From Lumnitzera littorea (Eukaryota; Streptophyta; Magnoliopsida; Myrtales; Combretaceae): a DNA stretch of 64,000 nucleotides. The notes below the pieces were generated by a model that saw only the letters and a program-made list of their open reading frames with translations, did not search any database and was not told the DNA's origin. The translations under genes and the position numbers were made by a program. The stretch spans positions 131,961,555-132,025,554 of the forward strand of contig JAMXBB010000001.1 of NCBI GenBank assembly GCA_024138015.1. The letters are read 5' to 3'. Positions 60,740 through 64,000 of this stretch are shown piece after piece. Each line of letters starts with the position of its first letter. Position 1 is the stretch's first letter.

Positions 60740-61935
60740 ATTCTATTGGGTACTCAACTCTACCCTATTCGATTGAGTGGGTTTTAGGTAGATATTAAGA
60801 GTTACAAGGCAATACCTAAGTATTAATTTTCTTTAACTTACTTTCATAAGATGAGGTATAAGTATGATATCTTCATATCTAGTACTCACCCTAAAATATA
60901 TATTATAAGATATATAGAGTATATGTTTTAGGCTATTATGTACTCACCTCGTAAAATTATTAAGTAATATAATAAATATTAATAAACAATGATAGAAGTG
61001 CCTCAAAAGTGATATTACAATTATAAACAAATTGATTTGTAATTTTTATGTGATATTTTAACTTCCATAATGATAATCTTCATTCAAATTTGTTATAGGT
61101 TCCATAAGTTTTATTTAATGTCGTACTAACAGACTACGTACCTTTGATGCATGTACTAAAAAATAAAAAATAAATTAAAGTCCTCTAAGAATTTTTTATT
61201 TTTTGTCATCAAATTATAAAATTTTTAATTTCTTTAATAATTTTTACAAGTTTTTAGAATTCCTTAGTTAGGTAAAACTTTTTAATTTTAACAATTAAAG
61301 TCTTAAAATTTTGCAAAACCATAAATTCAGCTATGTACAATTAAAGAAGGCATATAATCATAAGGTGAATCAAAAGTGAACTACCACATAGGTGAGAGAA
61401 GCATAAGTAAAATATTATCATAGTAAAATTTCTAAAATATCCTTATTAACTGCTCTATTTTCTATCTATATAATAAGTAGTTTGGTTGTTAATAAAAAAT
61501 ATAGAGGAGATTTTAGTCATTTTATTTTCCTTAAACATGTATGACACTAAACTTTAGTAGTTATTAAAGTTCTTTGACTTTAATAATATAGATAAACTTA
61601 AAATAATAAAGATAGAAAAGGTTATCTTTTGATATCATAAGTTTTACTATAGGTTACACAAGTCTTATAATATGTCCCATAGGTTTTACATATAGAAAAT
61701 TTGTAATATCATCTATAGATTACTTTTTTTAATATCACATAAATTTGAAAATTATGGGAGATAGGAGAAAATTCAAAAGTTTTACAAGATATCATGTATC
61801 ATGGAGGTTTTATGTGGTATAGGCTTTGAAATGAATCTGGTGCTATAAAGTAGGTTATAATTATAAAATTTGGGAACCATTGCTTTACAAGGTAAAGTAT
61901 GGGTAAGACTTATACCCGACTAACTCGTACCCACT
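60740..61935. mobile_element. Probable longer member of the hAT-like family
   Basis: The left part (GGGTACTCAACTCTACCC.., TTGAGTGGGTTTTAGGTAG) and the right part (TTGGGAACCATTGC, AAGGTAAAGTATGGGTAAGA, ACCCACTTACCC) resemble the two ends of the element at 40641-41412. CACCCTAAAATATATATTAT near 60890 resembles its middle. Target duplication not found; limits are approximate. Confidence 0.4.
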
Positions 61936-62855
61936 TACCCTCTAATATATATCTTTGTATACATATGTATATGTTATATATACACACACATACACATGTA
62001 TACATATACACACTATATATGATTGAAACATTTATATAGTTAACTAAACACTACTAATCATATATTGTTTCAATGGCATGGAAACACATATTCCATTCTT
62101 ATGTCACATTTGTTATGAATCAATAGTCTATAATGGAATTTATTGGAATGAAAAGAAATGGAATGATAACTGAAATGGAAAATTATTTCCTATGTTTGAA
62201 GATGACAACAAAATGAAATAGAATTGAATGATTTTAAATGCTAAAATAGTATTATTTATCAAAAATACACTTAATTATTGCATACTATAATTTCTTTAAA
62301 GGTTAAAATAGTAATTTTAATTAATCAAAATTAATAAAATAGAAATTGTCATCTCTAGATTCTGCCAGTATTAATTGAGATGAGATTGGGCTTCATGCCA
62401 GTAGAAGAGCTTACAAAATAGAAGACTATGAGAGGGCACCTGAGAGTTGTCTAGTGTGGCAACTCCAATACTTAAGTCAATAAGAGATTTTAGATAATGT
62501 GAATGCTAGAGAGTAAGGTGATGACTTAAGTGCACAAAGTATCAAGTAGTTTACTATTAGATGATGATCTTGTATTTATAGAGAAGTAGCACTGGTGGTT
62601 GGAGAACTGTTAGTGCACAAAGCCACTTCCGCAAGTATTGGAATGTGAGCCTGTAATGTCTGGCGTGTCCTAGATATGTAGGATGTGGTTGCTTAACTTG
62701 GTCCCCTAGTCTTATCTAAAGTCTTATAATCACTGGAGACTTCTAATAATTGGATAAACTGAACTCTAGGCTTGGGCCAAAAGCGACCCGAGGTAAGGAA
62801 TAAGCTTAACAAGATCGGGACGGGCCTGAGGAGCTTACAACCAAAAGGCCCCATG
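61936..62855. other. Intergenic DNA with CA/TA microsatellite
   Basis: Mixed TATATACACACACATACACA-type repeats at about 61975-62015. No gene seen. Confidence 0.5.
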
Positions 62856-62859
62856 AACA

Positions 62860-63685
62860 CTTGCCCCTTCTCCCAGCAGTCTCATTGTTGTAGTGAAGGT
62901 AAGGAGAGGAAAAATGGGCTTCTCAAGCAAGTAGTCGATGTAATCGGTCGAAAGTTTGAGGCGAAGGGGTTTGAGCTGTTGTAGGGGCTAAAGCAAAGAG
63001 GTCTAATATGATATGAATCCAAGGTGGAGAAATCTGAGTTAATAGGTACAATGTATCCAATCAGACTACCCCTTGGATAGAAATGAATGAACCAGTTCCA
63101 AGGTGAAACATGAAAGGTCCATCCTCTTAGGTCTTAGCAGTGCCCTTCATCATGCAGGAGTAGGGCATACGTCTATTGACGCAAAGTAGTAGACCAAGGT
63201 AGGTGCCGCGAGCCAAGGCAAGAGTATAGTGAACGATGCCTCATTAAGTCCATAGTGTCCTTGGAGTATCGAGCAAATTTTCATTTAGAAGTTGGAAGGA
63301 CCTTAAGGAAGCTTCCAATGGAAGTGACTTTTCAAATCTTTATTTTATCATGCCCATTTTTAGTACATTTAATGCAATGTGACAAGTGTCCTATCATAGT
63401 AGACTGGCATGCAACTACGTGCATTTTGTCTTTTGAATGTGGCGATTTGATTAAAACTAATTCTACATGTCTACATCGTAGCAATGCAAGGGATTCGTTC
63501 TTATACAGATCCATATAACCGCTAATACGGTTCCCAAGGCTTTCGGTATATAAATACTAAAGTCACTTTGAACAACTACTCTTTTGCAATCTCTTTACTA
63601 TAATTGATTTCTTCTTCATTAACTCTTCTTCAAAATTCCCTACAAACTTCTCTTCAAAGCTTTTCATCTTTCTCTACTTTTCATG
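62860..63685 (+). repeat. LTR- or promoter-like segment, inverted relative of 53980-54880
   Basis: It contains CATTGTTGTAGTGAAGGTAA, CTACATCGTAGCAATGCAAG, TTATACAGATCC, a TATA box GTATATAAATAC (near 63547) and a pyrimidine-rich leader to about 63680. It ends where a gypsy gag fragment on the other strand begins. Open frames 62772-62984 and 63255-63518 lie in it and are not host genes. Confidence 0.6.
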
Positions 63686-64000
63686 GGTAAGTGGTTGAAC
63701 CAGGTTTGAGTTGCTTTTCTCAAAGTACCCAAGAAAGCCTTGCACATTATGGTATCCCCGTGACCATGGAGGTTCATAAGGGTACAGAAGTGGAGGAGGT
63801 GACCATCAAGGTCTCCTATGCCGTCATATTGATCCAAGGTCGAAAGCTTGCTATTAGGGGGCAATACTTCATCCTAGACACCCTTGGTAAAGGAGGTTTT
63901 ATTGCTGACGACCAGCTCGGTGTTGCCAGCAACCTTTCTCCCTTACTGCTCAAAGAGCCTCCTTATGATCATACAGAGCTCATTGAGATCAGCGTCATCT
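63664..64000 (-). pseudogene. Ty3-gypsy gag fragment, runs off the window
   Basis: On the minus strand: DDADLNELCMIIRRLF, then PPNSKLSTLDQYDGIGDLDG, then HFCTLMNLHGHGD, CKAFLGTLRKATQTWFNHLP. This is the Retrotrans_gag pattern of plant gypsy elements (P..FK.P.L..YDG..DP..HL..F, then F...L...A..W...L). Two stops lie in the first 40 codons seen. It breaks off near 63690, where a plus-strand LTR-like segment begins. It would form part of the virus-like particle of its element; here it is debris. Confidence 0.8.

Overview
This window is nuclear DNA from a flowering plant, most likely a eudicot. It is AT-rich, has long intergenic spaces and microsatellites, and carries nested LTR retrotransposons of the plant Ty1-copia and Ty3-gypsy groups. 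It has one intron-containing host gene, an R2R3-MYB transcription factor. No bacterial, organellar or viral gene organisation is seen. The species cannot be named from the sequence alone.

Layout. Positions 1676-16431 hold one large retroelement on the minus strand, bounded by a CTTAT target duplication. It has ~2.5-kb LTRs, a primer site, a broken gag with a zinc-knuckle-like motif, no pol, and two blocks of tandem repeats just upstream of the polypurine tract. This layout is that of a non-autonomous Tat/Ogre-type Ty3-gypsy element. A 3.5-kb solo LTR of another gypsy family (3310-6832, duplication GTAAG) is nested in its 3' LTR. A second member of that family lies at 17513-20577 (duplication GCAAT). 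A complete but dead Ty1-copia element occupies 21903-26910 (duplication ATATA).

The host gene lies at 30318-31613 on the minus strand. It is an R2R3-MYB of subgroup 21 (MYB52/54/56/105/117 relatives), with two exons, 336 codons, and apparently intact.

From about 35.7 to 45.2 kb the DNA is a decayed large inverted duplication: segments 35755-36160 and 40470-41710 reappear in mirrored order as 42814-43405 and 44830-45210. Later insertions interrupt it: a rearranged copia element (36392-39740), one hAT-like element inside an arm (about 40641-41412), and another hAT-like element in the spacer (41825-42807). A third copia element (46171-52321, minus strand, duplication ATTAG) has lost its integrase core and was split by a 2.35-kb solo LTR related to the big element at the left.

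The right end (52.5-64 kb) holds fragments. There is an inverted pair of related promoter/leader segments (53979-54880 and 62860-63685), a ~1.1-kb fold-back element with a 1.4-kb insertion in one arm (56225-58855), further relatives of the hAT-like family, a GC-rich island of unknown nature near 59.7 kb, and a Ty3-gypsy gag fragment running off the end. Apart from the MYB gene, everything recognised is a mobile element or its debris. Boundaries were found by eye from matched target duplications, LTR pairs and conserved motifs.
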